Positions 56,344-64,000 of a stretch of 64,000 nt of DNA are shown here, piece by piece. The translations under genes and the position numbers were made by a program. Source of the stretch: Ignavibacteria bacterium (lineage in GTDB: Bacteria; Bacteroidota; Ignavibacteria; Kapaibacteriales; Kapaibacteriaceae); the NCBI GenBank assembly GCA_947495975.1, contig CANMBE010000003.1:1-64000 (forward strand), in the 5' to 3' direction. How positions within the stretch are numbered: the first letter of the stretch is position 1; every line of letters starts with the position of its first letter. The notes under the pieces were generated by a model. It saw only the letters and a program-made list of their open reading frames with translations, searched no databases and was not told the origin of the DNA.

Positions 56344-58094
56344 ACCGAGGACTCGCCCCCGTCGCGCCACGACTGCAGCGATCCAAGTACGGCATATACT
56401 TCTGTGGTGGTGTTACACTGCGAGATTTGTTTAACAAGCTCAACACAATCTGCGTGTGAGACGGAGCGGATGCGGTGTTTCAATTCTAATAGAAGAGGGG
56501 GCGAAACACTCAGCTCATGAATTCCAATTCCTACCAACATTTCTGTTGCAGCGGCGTGGCCTGCCATCTCACCACAAACGCTTACAGGTATGCCTGCCGT
56601 GCGAGCAGCCTCAACGGTCATGGCAATGAGTCTCACTACGGCGGGATGCATCGCATCAAAGATGTTGGCCACGAGTTCATTCGTGCGGTCAGTGGCAAGT
56701 GTGTACTGCGCAAGATCATTTGTTCCAATTGAGAGGAAGTCCACGCGCGATGCATAGATCGGAGCCATGAGTGCAGCAGCCGGCGTTTCAACCATCACAC
56801 CAAGGGGCATTTCAGGATCAAAATCAACACCCTCAAATGCAAGTCTGGCCTTACACTTCTCTACCATATGTTTTGCAATCTCTAACTCTTCAAGTGTAGA
56901 GATCATTGGAAGCATCAAGCGCACATTTCTATTCGCTGAGGTTCTCAAGATGGCGCAGATCTGATTCTCAAAAATGTCTGGACGGTACAGAAGAAAACGT
57001 ATTCCTCGTAGTCCAAGTGCGGGGTTTTCTTCGTGATGGGGAATTCCGTCTCTGAACTTATCACTCCCTACGTCAAAAGCCCGGAAGGTTACAGGCAGAG
57101 GGTATGCTCGCTCAGCAATGTCTCTGTACCATGCCGTCTGTTCGTCAACTGTTGGATATCGTCCGATTTGCACGAGCAACATCTCTGTTCTTACAAGACC
57201 TATGCCCTGACATCCAGCCATGATGGCAGCATCTACCTGTGTTGGCGAGTCTACATTTGCTTTGAGTGTTAGCGCAATTCCGTCCTTCGTTGTTGTGGGT
57301 TCACCCACAAGCGCGCCTAGCCTGCCTCGATACTCAACAACTTCGCGATGTTTTGTAATGTATTCGTTCAGGGTGTCCGTTTCGGGATTCACAATCACGA
57401 TGCCTGCAAAGCCATCCACGATGACGATGGAATCTGACTCGATGATATCTGTTGCGTTTCTAATACCTATCACAGCAGGGATACCAAAATCGCGCGCAAG
57501 AATACATGAATGGGAATTTATTCCGCCAATCTCTGTTACGTATCCAAGCGTATGAAGCTGTTTAAAAAACAGCATGTCTTGCGGTGTGATAGACCCTGAG
57601 ACTACAATGGAGTTGCCTGCTTGTTCATGAGACAATGTGCGATTCCGCAGGGCAGCAATTATGCGCTCCATTACGTGTTCAAAGTCCTGCACTCGCTCAC
57701 GGAGTAATGAATCTCGAGCACCATACAGAATTGTCTTATGCACATCAAACTCACTAAGCACTGCCGTTTCTGCAGGCACGCCTTTTTTGATACGACCAAC
57801 AATCGCACTCGTCATGACGGGGTCACTTGCGATCAGCACATACGATTCAATTATCGAAATCACAGTGCTCGATTCTTTACGAGCTAGTTCGATTGCATTG
57901 AGAAGTTCAGTTGTTGTTGCATCAAGAGCTGTTGCAAACCGCGCTAGTTCAACGGGAATTTCGTGCTCATTTAGAACGTCCGGTTGTACACTAGGACTGT
58001 CCGTGCTTAAGACGAATGCTCTGCCAATAGCAATTCCCGGCGAGGCGGGAATTCCCTTCATTATGCGAGTACCATGTGATGTCAGCGTGGTCAC
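56340..58094 (-). CDS. ptsI: phosphoenolpyruvate-protein phosphotransferase (PTS enzyme I)
   Basis: A 584-residue enzyme that transfers phosphate from phosphoenolpyruvate to HPr. The phosphorylated histidine is His195 in GGINSHSCILARDFG. The C-terminal PEP-binding barrel shows GIGLVRTEMLL, FRAFDVGSDKF, NPALGLRGIRF, LPMISTLEEL and the active cysteine in SVCGEMAGH. It overlaps ptsH by four bases at its start and the outer-membrane gene at its end. No sugar-specific enzyme II gene is present in the window. Confidence 0.97.
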   Translation of the reverse strand: MTTLTSHGTRIMKGIPASPGIAIGRAFVLSTDSPSVQPDVLNEHEIPVELARFATALDATTTELLNAIELARKESSTVISIIESYVLIASDPVMTSAIVGRIKKGVPAETAVLSEFDVHKTILYGARDSLLRERVQDFEHVMERIIAALRNRTLSHEQAGNSIVVSGSITPQDMLFFKQLHTLGYVTEIGGINSHSCILARDFGIPAVIGIRNATDIIESDSIVIVDGFAGIVIVNPETDTLNEYITKHREVVEYRGRLGALVGEPTTTKDGIALTLKANVDSPTQVDAAIMAGCQGIGLVRTEMLLVQIGRYPTVDEQTAWYRDIAERAYPLPVTFRAFDVGSDKFRDGIPHHEENPALGLRGIRFLLYRPDIFENQICAILRTSANRNVRLMLPMISTLEELEIAKHMVEKCKARLAFEGVDFDPEMPLGVMVETPAAALMAPIYASRVDFLSIGTNDLAQYTLATDRTNELVANIFDAMHPAVVRLIAMTVEAARTAGIPVSVCGEMAGHAAATEMLVGIGIHELSVSPPLLLELKHRIRSVSHADCVELVKQISQCNTTTEVYAVLGSLQSWRDGGESSV

Positions 58095-58360
58095 ATCTGC
58101 TCTCCAAACCCGCTATTGAACAATTTTGCAATTGCAGAAGCAGCATCAGTTTCATCTGGACCTTCAACGATAAGCTCAAGCTCACAGCCTTGTTCAGCAG
58201 CAAGCGTCATAACTCCAATAATGCTCTTTGCATTGATATTGAACCCATCACGAACGAGATAAATCTCGCTTTTGTACTGAGCCGCCAATTTTACCAACAT
58301 CGCAGCCGGTCTTGTATGAACCCCGGCCCTATTATGAACCCGCACAATCGTTGTGATCAT
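58091..58360 (-). CDS. ptsH: PTS phosphocarrier protein HPr
   Basis: An 89-residue phosphocarrier with the active His15 in NRAGVHTRPAAM and a serine at position 46 (NAKSIIGVM), the site that HPr kinase modifies in regulatory systems. Length is standard. It overlaps tsaC at its start and ptsI at its end, each by four bases. With no visible permease nearby, a regulatory use of the HPr-EI pair is as likely as sugar uptake. Confidence 0.96.
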   Translation of the reverse strand: MITTIVRVHNRAGVHTRPAAMLVKLAAQYKSEIYLVRDGFNINAKSIIGVMTLAAEQGCELELIVEGPDETDAASAIAKLFNSGFGEQM

Positions 58361-59331
58361 GTCCCAGCTTCCTCGTCATTATCCTCGCCTGCTGCCTTGC
58401 GAAGCCTGTTCATTAATGCCAACTGCCCCTTCAAAACCCCGTCACAAAGTACCACAATGCACGCAACATGCAAATCATCTGCCCTTCGTAGTTCGGCATA
58501 AAGGTCATGCTCGGTTAGCGACCCCATGAGCAGCCCAGGAAATTCTGGCCACACATCAGTTCTAGCAAGAACCATGACCTTTTGCTCTACCATTGCTAGA
58601 GCAGACCGCACCTCACCTGCAGTCTCTACCAGTTTCATCGGCGTTCGCGGAGCGTAATGTCGGTATCTGGTTCCTGGCGAGGCAATGCGCTGGTCTGCAT
58701 TGGCGTTGCTACTCACAGGAAGTCCCGTGATCTGCGCCAATGTCTCTGCGGTTACGACTCCTGGACGTAGGATAGTGAGGCCATCGGCAGTGACGAGCGC
58801 CACGGTGCTTTCAATTCCAATAAGGCATGATCCACCATCAAGAATGAACACGTCCTTGCCCAAATCCTCTATGACATGCTCTGCCGTGGTGGGACTTGGT
58901 GTTCCTGAGGTATTGGCGCTTGGAGCTGCTACAGGGCTCCCACATTCCTCAATCAGTCTGAGTGCAACTGGGTGATTTGGCATCCGAACGGCCACGGTAG
59001 GCAGTCCTGCCGAAACGAGGTCTGATACATGATCCGCTTTGTCCAGGACCATTGTGAACGGTCCGGGCCACAAATGAGCGGCCAGTAACTCCATAAGCAT
59101 GTGGAGCTCGGCCTTCACCATCGTTTTTGCTTGCTCAACCGACGCTACGTGCACGATGAGGGGGTTATCGGCAGGGCGCCCCTTAGCCTCAAAAATCTTC
59201 CGTACTGCGCCGTCATCATCATACCGTGCCGCCAAGCCATAGACAGTTTCAGTAGGCATTCCTACGATTCCGCCAGAGCGCAGAATAGCACCTGCGCTAA
59301 CAACATTCTCTTGAGTGGGAGCCATGATCAT
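58357..59331 (-). CDS. tsaC: L-threonylcarbamoyladenylate synthase
   Basis: A 324-residue enzyme of the Sua5 (long) form, making threonylcarbamoyl-AMP for the t6A modification of tRNA. The N-terminal YrdC domain shows GGIVGMPTETVYGLAA, FEAKGRPADNPLIVH, LWPGPFTMVL, VAVRMPNHP and APSANTSGTPSPT. The C-terminal Sua5 domain begins near SPGTRYRHYAPRTP. I start at 59329-59331; an ATG two codons later or nine codons earlier is possible. It heads the unit tsaC-ptsH-ptsI-omp-deoC, an unusual mix of functions. Confidence 0.93.
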   Translation of the reverse strand: MIMAPTQENVVSAGAILRSGGIVGMPTETVYGLAARYDDDGAVRKIFEAKGRPADNPLIVHVASVEQAKTMVKAELHMLMELLAAHLWPGPFTMVLDKADHVSDLVSAGLPTVAVRMPNHPVALRLIEECGSPVAAPSANTSGTPSPTTAEHVIEDLGKDVFILDGGSCLIGIESTVALVTADGLTILRPGVVTAETLAQITGLPVSSNANADQRIASPGTRYRHYAPRTPMKLVETAGEVRSALAMVEQKVMVLARTDVWPEFPGLLMGSLTEHDLYAELRRADDLHVACIVVLCDGVLKGQLALMNRLRKAAGEDNDEEAGT

Positions 59332-59333
59332 GA

Positions 59334-59341
59334 GGCAAGTA
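59334..59341 (-). promoter_or_regulatory. candidate -7 box of the tsaC operon, TATACTTG (minus strand)
   Basis: CAAGTATA on the plus strand reads TATACTTG on the minus strand, one base off the TAnnTTTG consensus. It ends two bases before the chosen tsaC start, implying an almost leaderless message. Confidence 0.35.
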
Positions 59342-59362
59342 TAGTGTACGGAAGCCATACCC

Positions 59363-59370
59363 TACCTTTG
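59363..59370 (+). promoter_or_regulatory. candidate -7 promoter box of the glucan phosphorylase gene, TACCTTTG
   Basis: TACCTTTG is an exact match to the Bacteroidota -7 consensus and lies 34 bases upstream of the ATG at 59405, back to back with the tsaC promoter. Confidence 0.6.
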
Positions 59371-59404
59371 CATCGAAACCATCACCACGATACCGATCGA
59401 TTTT

Positions 59405-61960
59405 ATGCGTCCCATTTCAACATTTGTTGTCTCACCATCTATCCCCCCAGAGCTTGCGCCCCTACGAGAGCTTGCCAACAACTATTGGTGGTGCTGGGAT
59501 TCTGAGGCAGTTGAAGTTTTTCGCCGGCTAGACCCTCAGTTGTGGGAAGACGTGCGGCACAACCCTGTGGCCATGCTTGGCAAACTTTCACAGGAACGAC
59601 TCCAACATTTGTCGCGCAGGCCGGAATACGTCAACGCTGCTACAAGCGTGTTGGCCCGTTTCCGTTCGTACATGGAATCGCCGGGGTGGTACTCATCCTT
59701 AGAAGCCAAGCCCGCCTCTTACATCGCATATTTCTGTGCTGAGTTTGGCATACACGAGAGTTTCTCAATGTATTCAGGAGGTCTTGGTGTGTTGGCAGGC
59801 GATCACCTAAAGAGTGCGAGCGACCTCGGGCTTCCTTTAGTTGGCGTTGGCCTGTTGTATCAGGAGGGTTATTTCCACCAATATCTCACAGAGAATGGGT
59901 GGCAGAATGAGCAGTACAAAGAGGTTGACTTCTTTGCGCTTGCGCTAACACGCGTAACGAATACAGAAGGTGCGCCCCATCTTATCAGCGTTGACATGCC
60001 GACCGGAAAATGTTACGCTCAGATTTGGAAAGTTCAAGTTGGTCGCATTCCGCTGTACCTTCTCGATACAAACGTACCGCAGAATACAGACCCCGACTTG
60101 CGAGACGTAACGGACAGGCTCTATGGCGGAAACGTTAAAACGCGAATCATGCAAGAGATGATGTTGGGCATTGGTGGGATGCGTGCGTTGCGTGCTGTTG
60201 GGATAGATCCTAGCACGTGCCATGCAAATGAGGGACATGCCGCATTTTTTATGCTTGAGCGCACACACCGCTTCATGGAGCAGTTTGGCGTCAACTTCCG
60301 CGAAGCATGGCGTATGACGCAGGCAAGCAGTGTGTTCACTACTCACACGCCTGTGCCAGCAGGCAACGAAGTTTTTGAGATCGATACGCTTGAGCCGTAT
60401 TTCAAAAAGTATGTTGAACGTATGGGGCTCACCTGGGCAGATTTCGTTGCACTTGGTCAAAAGGGAGAAGCGAAAAATTCAGACGGATTCTCCATGACGG
60501 TTTTTGGCTTGCGCGGCTCATCGTTTCGAAACGGTGTAAGCGAGCTTCATGGAGAGGTTGCACGATCAATGTGGCATGAAGTCTGGGATAAGTTCTCGTT
60601 GGAAGAGGTGCCGATCGAAGGTCTCGTCAACGGAGTTCACACACCTACGTGGGTTGCTCCGGAACTTGCTGAGCTTTATGACCGCTATCTTGGAAGTGAG
60701 TGGCGGACCGAACCTTGGAAGAAAGAATCCTGGGCTGATGTAGATGCAATTCCAAGCATTGAGCTTTGGCGCATTCATCAGCGAAGGAGAGACAGACTTG
60801 TGCTTGGTGCGCGCGAGCACATCCTAAGCAAGCACCACGCTTCGCTAACGCAAGAACAGACGTCCACAATCAATGAATGCCTTGATCCCGACGTATTGAC
60901 TATTGGTTTTGCACGCAGATTTGCTTCCTACAAACGCGCAGATATGGTAATGCGAGATATGGAGCGTCTCAGCCGGATAGTCCTCGATGCAGAACGTCCG
61001 GTGCAAATTATCCTCGCAGGCAAGGCTCACCCCAAAGACACCCAGGGCAAAGAGCTTATTCAAGCCGTTCATCAAAAAATCAAAGATCATCACCTTCAAA
61101 AACGAATTGTGTTCTTGGAAGACTATGATATGGACACAGCGCGGCTCATGGTTAGAGGATGCGATGTGTGGCTCAATACCCCGCGTCGTCCGCACGAGGC
61201 CTCAGGTACGTCTGGAATGAAGGCTGCAGTGAACGGCGTGCTGCATTGTTCTATTCTTGACGGTTGGTGGGCAGAAGGTTATGATGGCAAGAATGGTTGG
61301 GCCATCGGTAGAGGAGAAGTCTTTGACCCAGAAGAACAAGATCAGGCCGACAGCATCACTTTGTATGATGTGCTAGAGCACGGCATCGTTCCCCTCTTTT
61401 ATGACGTTGCCAGCAGCCGAGTGCCTGAACGCTGGGTGGCGATGATGAAGCATAGTATCCGCACAAACGCATGGCGTTTCGCAGCGCACCGGATGGTCCG
61501 GGATTACACCCTCAAGGCTTACGTACCAGCAATGGAGCGATTTTCGGTAATTACAGCAAATAATGGACAACAAGCCCGCGAAATGGTCACCTTTTTTGAC
61601 GGAATCGAGGCTCATTGGCCATCCGTTCATGTCTCAAATGTAGAGGTCCATGGAGCCCCACATGCCAATGTGGGCACGCGGATCGCCGTTACAGCGCGGG
61701 TTACGCTAGGTGCAATACCGCCTGAAGCCGTGATAATGCAGATTGTCTACGGAACGATAGACTCAAAAGGCGAAATCCGGCCAGCGCGAACAACTCCAAT
61801 GACCTTTGTTCGAAATGAAGATCATGGTTCCATATTTGAAGGCGAATATGAATGTGATCATAGCGGGATGAATGGCTGCACTGTGCGCGTTGTTCCGGTT
61901 CATCCGGCTCTGCCTTCACTTGCAGATGCGCACAGAGTTGCCTATCCTTATGGAGATTAA
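59405..61960 (+). CDS. glgP: alpha-glucan (glycogen) phosphorylase
   Basis: An 851-residue GT35 phosphorylase of the short bacterial type with an N-terminal DUF3417 domain (PLRELANNYWWCWDSEAVEVF). It releases glucose 1-phosphate from glycogen or maltodextrin. Landmarks are AYFCAEFGIHESFSMYSGGLGVLAGDHLKSASDLG, HANEGHAAFFMLER, FARRFASYKRADM and the pyridoxal-phosphate lysine in EASGTSGMKAAVNG. The last 90 residues (SNVEVHGAPHANVGTRIAV) form a beta-sandwich seen in this subfamily. The gene has its own promoter and is followed after 70 bases by a DUF4397 gene. Confidence 0.97.
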   Translation: MRPISTFVVSPSIPPELAPLRELANNYWWCWDSEAVEVFRRLDPQLWEDVRHNPVAMLGKLSQERLQHLSRRPEYVNAATSVLARFRSYMESPGWYSSLEAKPASYIAYFCAEFGIHESFSMYSGGLGVLAGDHLKSASDLGLPLVGVGLLYQEGYFHQYLTENGWQNEQYKEVDFFALALTRVTNTEGAPHLISVDMPTGKCYAQIWKVQVGRIPLYLLDTNVPQNTDPDLRDVTDRLYGGNVKTRIMQEMMLGIGGMRALRAVGIDPSTCHANEGHAAFFMLERTHRFMEQFGVNFREAWRMTQASSVFTTHTPVPAGNEVFEIDTLEPYFKKYVERMGLTWADFVALGQKGEAKNSDGFSMTVFGLRGSSFRNGVSELHGEVARSMWHEVWDKFSLEEVPIEGLVNGVHTPTWVAPELAELYDRYLGSEWRTEPWKKESWADVDAIPSIELWRIHQRRRDRLVLGAREHILSKHHASLTQEQTSTINECLDPDVLTIGFARRFASYKRADMVMRDMERLSRIVLDAERPVQIILAGKAHPKDTQGKELIQAVHQKIKDHHLQKRIVFLEDYDMDTARLMVRGCDVWLNTPRRPHEASGTSGMKAAVNGVLHCSILDGWWAEGYDGKNGWAIGRGEVFDPEEQDQADSITLYDVLEHGIVPLFYDVASSRVPERWVAMMKHSIRTNAWRFAAHRMVRDYTLKAYVPAMERFSVITANNGQQAREMVTFFDGIEAHWPSVHVSNVEVHGAPHANVGTRIAVTARVTLGAIPPEAVIMQIVYGTIDSKGEIRPARTTPMTFVRNEDHGSIFEGEYECDHSGMNGCTVRVVPVHPALPSLADAHRVAYPYGD

Positions 61961-62030
61961 TGAAACTTCTAAAGCCGCATCGGCTCTATGTATGATAGAA
62001 ACGTCTCACCGTCGTAAACCTGGAGTTTTC

Positions 62031-63803
62031 ATGTTCGTCCGCATCGCTGTAGCGATTTGCCTTGTCTTTATGGCATCGGTCCCCGGTATTGCTCAGCTTT
62101 CACTCATTACTTTCCTTCATAATAGTGCGGAACCAGAACTTCGTACAGCAGACTTGTATGTAACTCAAGTTGGTTCAACAACAAAGATTGAAGACATCAA
62201 TTTTCAGAGTGCAGACAACTTGAACTCTGCTTTTATCTTCGGCGACATCGAGGTGACATTTGCTATAGCACCTAGCTCTAGTATTAACGCTGGTGAGGCA
62301 ATCGTTGAATACACTTTTATGCCTGCTCCCGATAAGGGATACGTGGTGGTTCTCAATGGTGTAAAAACTCCAGCGTCGTACGTTGTGAATCCTAACGGAA
62401 AAGATATCGGCCTATCACTCATTTCGTTCTTGGTAGACGCCGACGTTGCAGATCCGAATAAGTCAGGATTGTATTTCGTACATGGCTCAACTGATCTTGA
62501 AGGGGGCGATATCTGGATTCGCGGAGCAACGAAAGCAGCTGTTGCTGGCATCCCTTATGGCGATCGTAGTCTTACTGCAACAATTGCAGATCGCAAGCAA
62601 ACAACGATTGACTTTACAAAAACTGGCGACAAAACGAAGGTGATTGCATCCTTCGGTGTAGACTTTGCATCGCTTGGTAGTTCAATTGTGGTATGTGTAA
62701 TTAGTGGATTTAAAACTCCAGAAGCAAATGCAGCAAGTACCGACACACTTGCTCTCTTAGCCATCCTCGAGGATGGCAGAGTTGTGAAGTCGCCATTAAT
62801 TGCTGGCTCTCAAACAAGCCGCGTGCAGTTTGTGCACAACGCCGCAGATCCCGCGCTCACAACAATTGATGTGTGGGTAAACGGCGTAAAGACATACGAC
62901 AACATTGGTTTCCGCAAGTCATTTGCGTTCTCGAGTATACCTGCGAACACGCCCGTTGTGATAGGCTTTGCACCTGCAACATCGTCTGCATATCGCGACA
63001 CCTTGGGAACGATTACACTCGATCCCTTGCGTCCGGGCCGTACATATTCCCTTATCGCTTCGGGCGTGCGAGACTCCTCAAAGTTTCGTCGCAATCCCAC
63101 TGGCGCACCAATCAATTTGAACATTGCCGTTCTCGAAGGCGCTCTTGAACAATCTTCTGAGACCGGAAAAACCGCTGTTCGTGTTGGACACTATTCCACT
63201 GACACACGAAATTTTACACTGTCGAGCAGAACGGCCATTTACGGCACGCAGCTTTCGTACGGAGTGGCGTCTGCGAGCTATAATTTTGTGGCGCCTGCAT
63301 TGGATACCGTCTGGGTTTTAGACTCAGGGTCCATAAGAACGAAAGGCTACGTCTGCGACTTTCGTGGAATGAACAAGGCATTCTTACTCCTCGCTTCCGG
63401 ATTTGATAGCCCCGATTCTAACATGACAGGGCCCGCGTTCAAGCTCATCCTGGTTGATGCAAGCGGCGCTGTAAATTCTAATCTGCAAGAAATCCTCCCC
63501 GGACCTGTTTCTGTTCAGGATGAATTTGGCATCGCAGCTACATGGTCGATTGGCCCAAATCCTCTGCGTGATGTCCTCAATGTTTCCATTCCAGCAGACA
63601 TTTTCCCAAACCAAGGGCTGATGAAAGCCGAATTGATCTCCATGACTGGCTTGGTTGTGGGAAGTGCAGATTTGACAAGCACCGGCTCCTCATATACAGC
63701 AGCTATTGCAGCTACAAGCCTTGCTAGTGGCACCTACCGCCTTCGTGTGGTGGCAAATAATGGTTCAATTCTTGGCTCTCAGGGGCTTGTGGTGACAAGA
63801 TGA
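62031..63803 (+). CDS. secreted DUF4397-domain protein with T9SS sorting domain
   Basis: A 590-residue exported protein. A signal peptide (IAVAICLVFMASVPGIAQ) precedes at least two DUF4397-type units (LITFLHNSAEPELRTADLYV; RVQFVHNAADPALTTIDVWV), each opening with the hydrophobic-HN-Ala pattern of that family. A C-terminal sorting domain follows (TWSIGPNPLRDVLNVSIP ... SGTYRLRVVANNG ... GLVVTR). TGGAG lies upstream of the ATG at 62031; the longer frame only overlaps glgP. Function unknown; surface-exposed by the type IX route is the inference. Confidence 0.84.
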   Translation: MFVRIAVAICLVFMASVPGIAQLSLITFLHNSAEPELRTADLYVTQVGSTTKIEDINFQSADNLNSAFIFGDIEVTFAIAPSSSINAGEAIVEYTFMPAPDKGYVVVLNGVKTPASYVVNPNGKDIGLSLISFLVDADVADPNKSGLYFVHGSTDLEGGDIWIRGATKAAVAGIPYGDRSLTATIADRKQTTIDFTKTGDKTKVIASFGVDFASLGSSIVVCVISGFKTPEANAASTDTLALLAILEDGRVVKSPLIAGSQTSRVQFVHNAADPALTTIDVWVNGVKTYDNIGFRKSFAFSSIPANTPVVIGFAPATSSAYRDTLGTITLDPLRPGRTYSLIASGVRDSSKFRRNPTGAPINLNIAVLEGALEQSSETGKTAVRVGHYSTDTRNFTLSSRTAIYGTQLSYGVASASYNFVAPALDTVWVLDSGSIRTKGYVCDFRGMNKAFLLLASGFDSPDSNMTGPAFKLILVDASGAVNSNLQEILPGPVSVQDEFGIAATWSIGPNPLRDVLNVSIPADIFPNQGLMKAELISMTGLVVGSADLTSTGSSYTAAIAATSLASGTYRLRVVANNGSILGSQGLVVTR

Positions 63804-63807
63804 TTCG

Positions 63808-63815
63808 TATATTTG
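63808..63815 (+). promoter_or_regulatory. candidate -7 promoter box of ffh, TATATTTG
   Basis: TATATTTG, an exact consensus match, lies 19 bases upstream of the ffh ATG. A TTG at 63787-63789, 18 bases further up, could be the -33 element. Confidence 0.6.
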
Positions 63816-63834
63816 CGGTTCTCCGGAAACTGCA

Positions 63835-64000
63835 ATGTTTGAATCACTCAGCGATAAACTAGACTACGCCCTCAAGGCCATTCGCGGTCAGAACAAACTG
63901 ACAGACGACAACGTGAATGAAGCCTTGGCCGAGGTGCGTCGTGCATTGCTTGATGCTGATGTGAACTTCAACGTCACAAAGAAGTTCATAGACGATGTAA
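63835..64000 (+). CDS. ffh: signal recognition particle protein Ffh, N-terminal part (runs off the window)
   Basis: The first 55 codons of SRP54/Ffh are present. MFESLSDKLDYALKAIRGQ, LTDDNVNEALAEVRRALLDADVN and FNVTKKFIDDV are the N-domain helices that precede the GTPase domain. Ffh binds signal sequences as they leave the ribosome. The gene is cut by the right edge; nothing suggests it is damaged. Confidence 0.94.
   Translation, partial: MFESLSDKLDYALKAIRGQNKLTDDNVNEALAEVRRALLDADVNFNVTKKFIDDV

Noticed and set aside
1-64000. tRNA, rRNA, tmRNA, CRISPR or insertion-sequence signatures
   Set aside because: I looked for the T-loop consensus, spaced direct repeats, transposase motifs and terminal inverted repeats in the gaps and found none. 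A covariance-model scan would be decisive.

Overview
The window looks like chromosomal DNA of a free-living Gram-negative bacterium of the Bacteroidota-Chlorobiota group. I infer a Kapabacteria-like lineage, but no rRNA or other decisive marker is present. The evidence is: several secreted proteins ending in a type IX secretion (T9SS) sorting domain; a GldL/GldM-like T9SS motor pair; -7 promoter boxes of the Bacteroidota form TAnnTTTG with few strong Shine-Dalgarno sites; a three-gene Bacteroidota-type succinate dehydrogenase; and a TonB receptor whose plug carries the Ala-Ala-Cys-Cys motif common in that group. There are no tRNA or rRNA genes, insertion sequences, phage genes or CRISPR arrays. 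The genes are packed, with many 1-4 nt start/stop overlaps.

Layout. 1-3243: a gene end, a TonB receptor, a small HYC/CC/PP-type secreted protein and a divergent mono-cluster 4Fe-4S protein. 3277-6837: a secreted FnIII-like protein, a secreted HEFHH metalloprotease, an orphan ABC ATPase and a lytic transglycosylase lipoprotein, ending in a hairpin shared with the convergent DUF1573 gene. 7779-13764 (minus): nuoM, nuoN, a 756-aa T9SS cargo protein and a small beta-barrel. 14280-14852: pth. 15141-23979 (minus): a long SUF operon, sufB-C-D-S-E-T, then a ferredoxin reductase-like flavoprotein, an Rrf2 regulator and an A-type carrier, trailing into superoxide dismutase and a Lon-substrate-domain protein. 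24017-32977 (minus): three paralogous SBBP/Ig-like T9SS cargo genes. 33087-41583: pdxJ, sdhCAB, a second orphan ABC ATPase, mltG and the gldM/gldL-like pair. 41700-52539: a 1645-aa cargo protein with its own beta-barrel, prfC, and a 1142-aa glycine-rich cargo protein. 52554-59331 (minus): yceI-pirin under a palindromic operator, and tsaC-ptsH-ptsI-omp-deoC. 59405-64000: glucan phosphorylase, a DUF4397 cargo protein and the start of ffh.

How it fits together. The dominant theme is protein export to the cell surface. At least eight gene products end in a T9SS-type sorting domain, and the putative proton-driven GldLM motor lies among them. The most interesting pattern is a repeated two-gene cassette: a large cargo protein (anchor-D-like repeats, a cohesin-like domain, then the sorting domain) whose stop codon overlaps the start of a small outer-membrane barrel with a CC motif. 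It occurs at 8543-10813 plus 7779-8546, and at 41700-46637 plus 46637-47488. It resembles the known sprB-sprF arrangement but uses a different barrel. Also notable are the SUF operon carrying its own regulator, reductase and SOD, the perfect palindrome over the yceI promoter, and an over-abundance of the short words AGGGGCT/AGGGGGCT on both strands.
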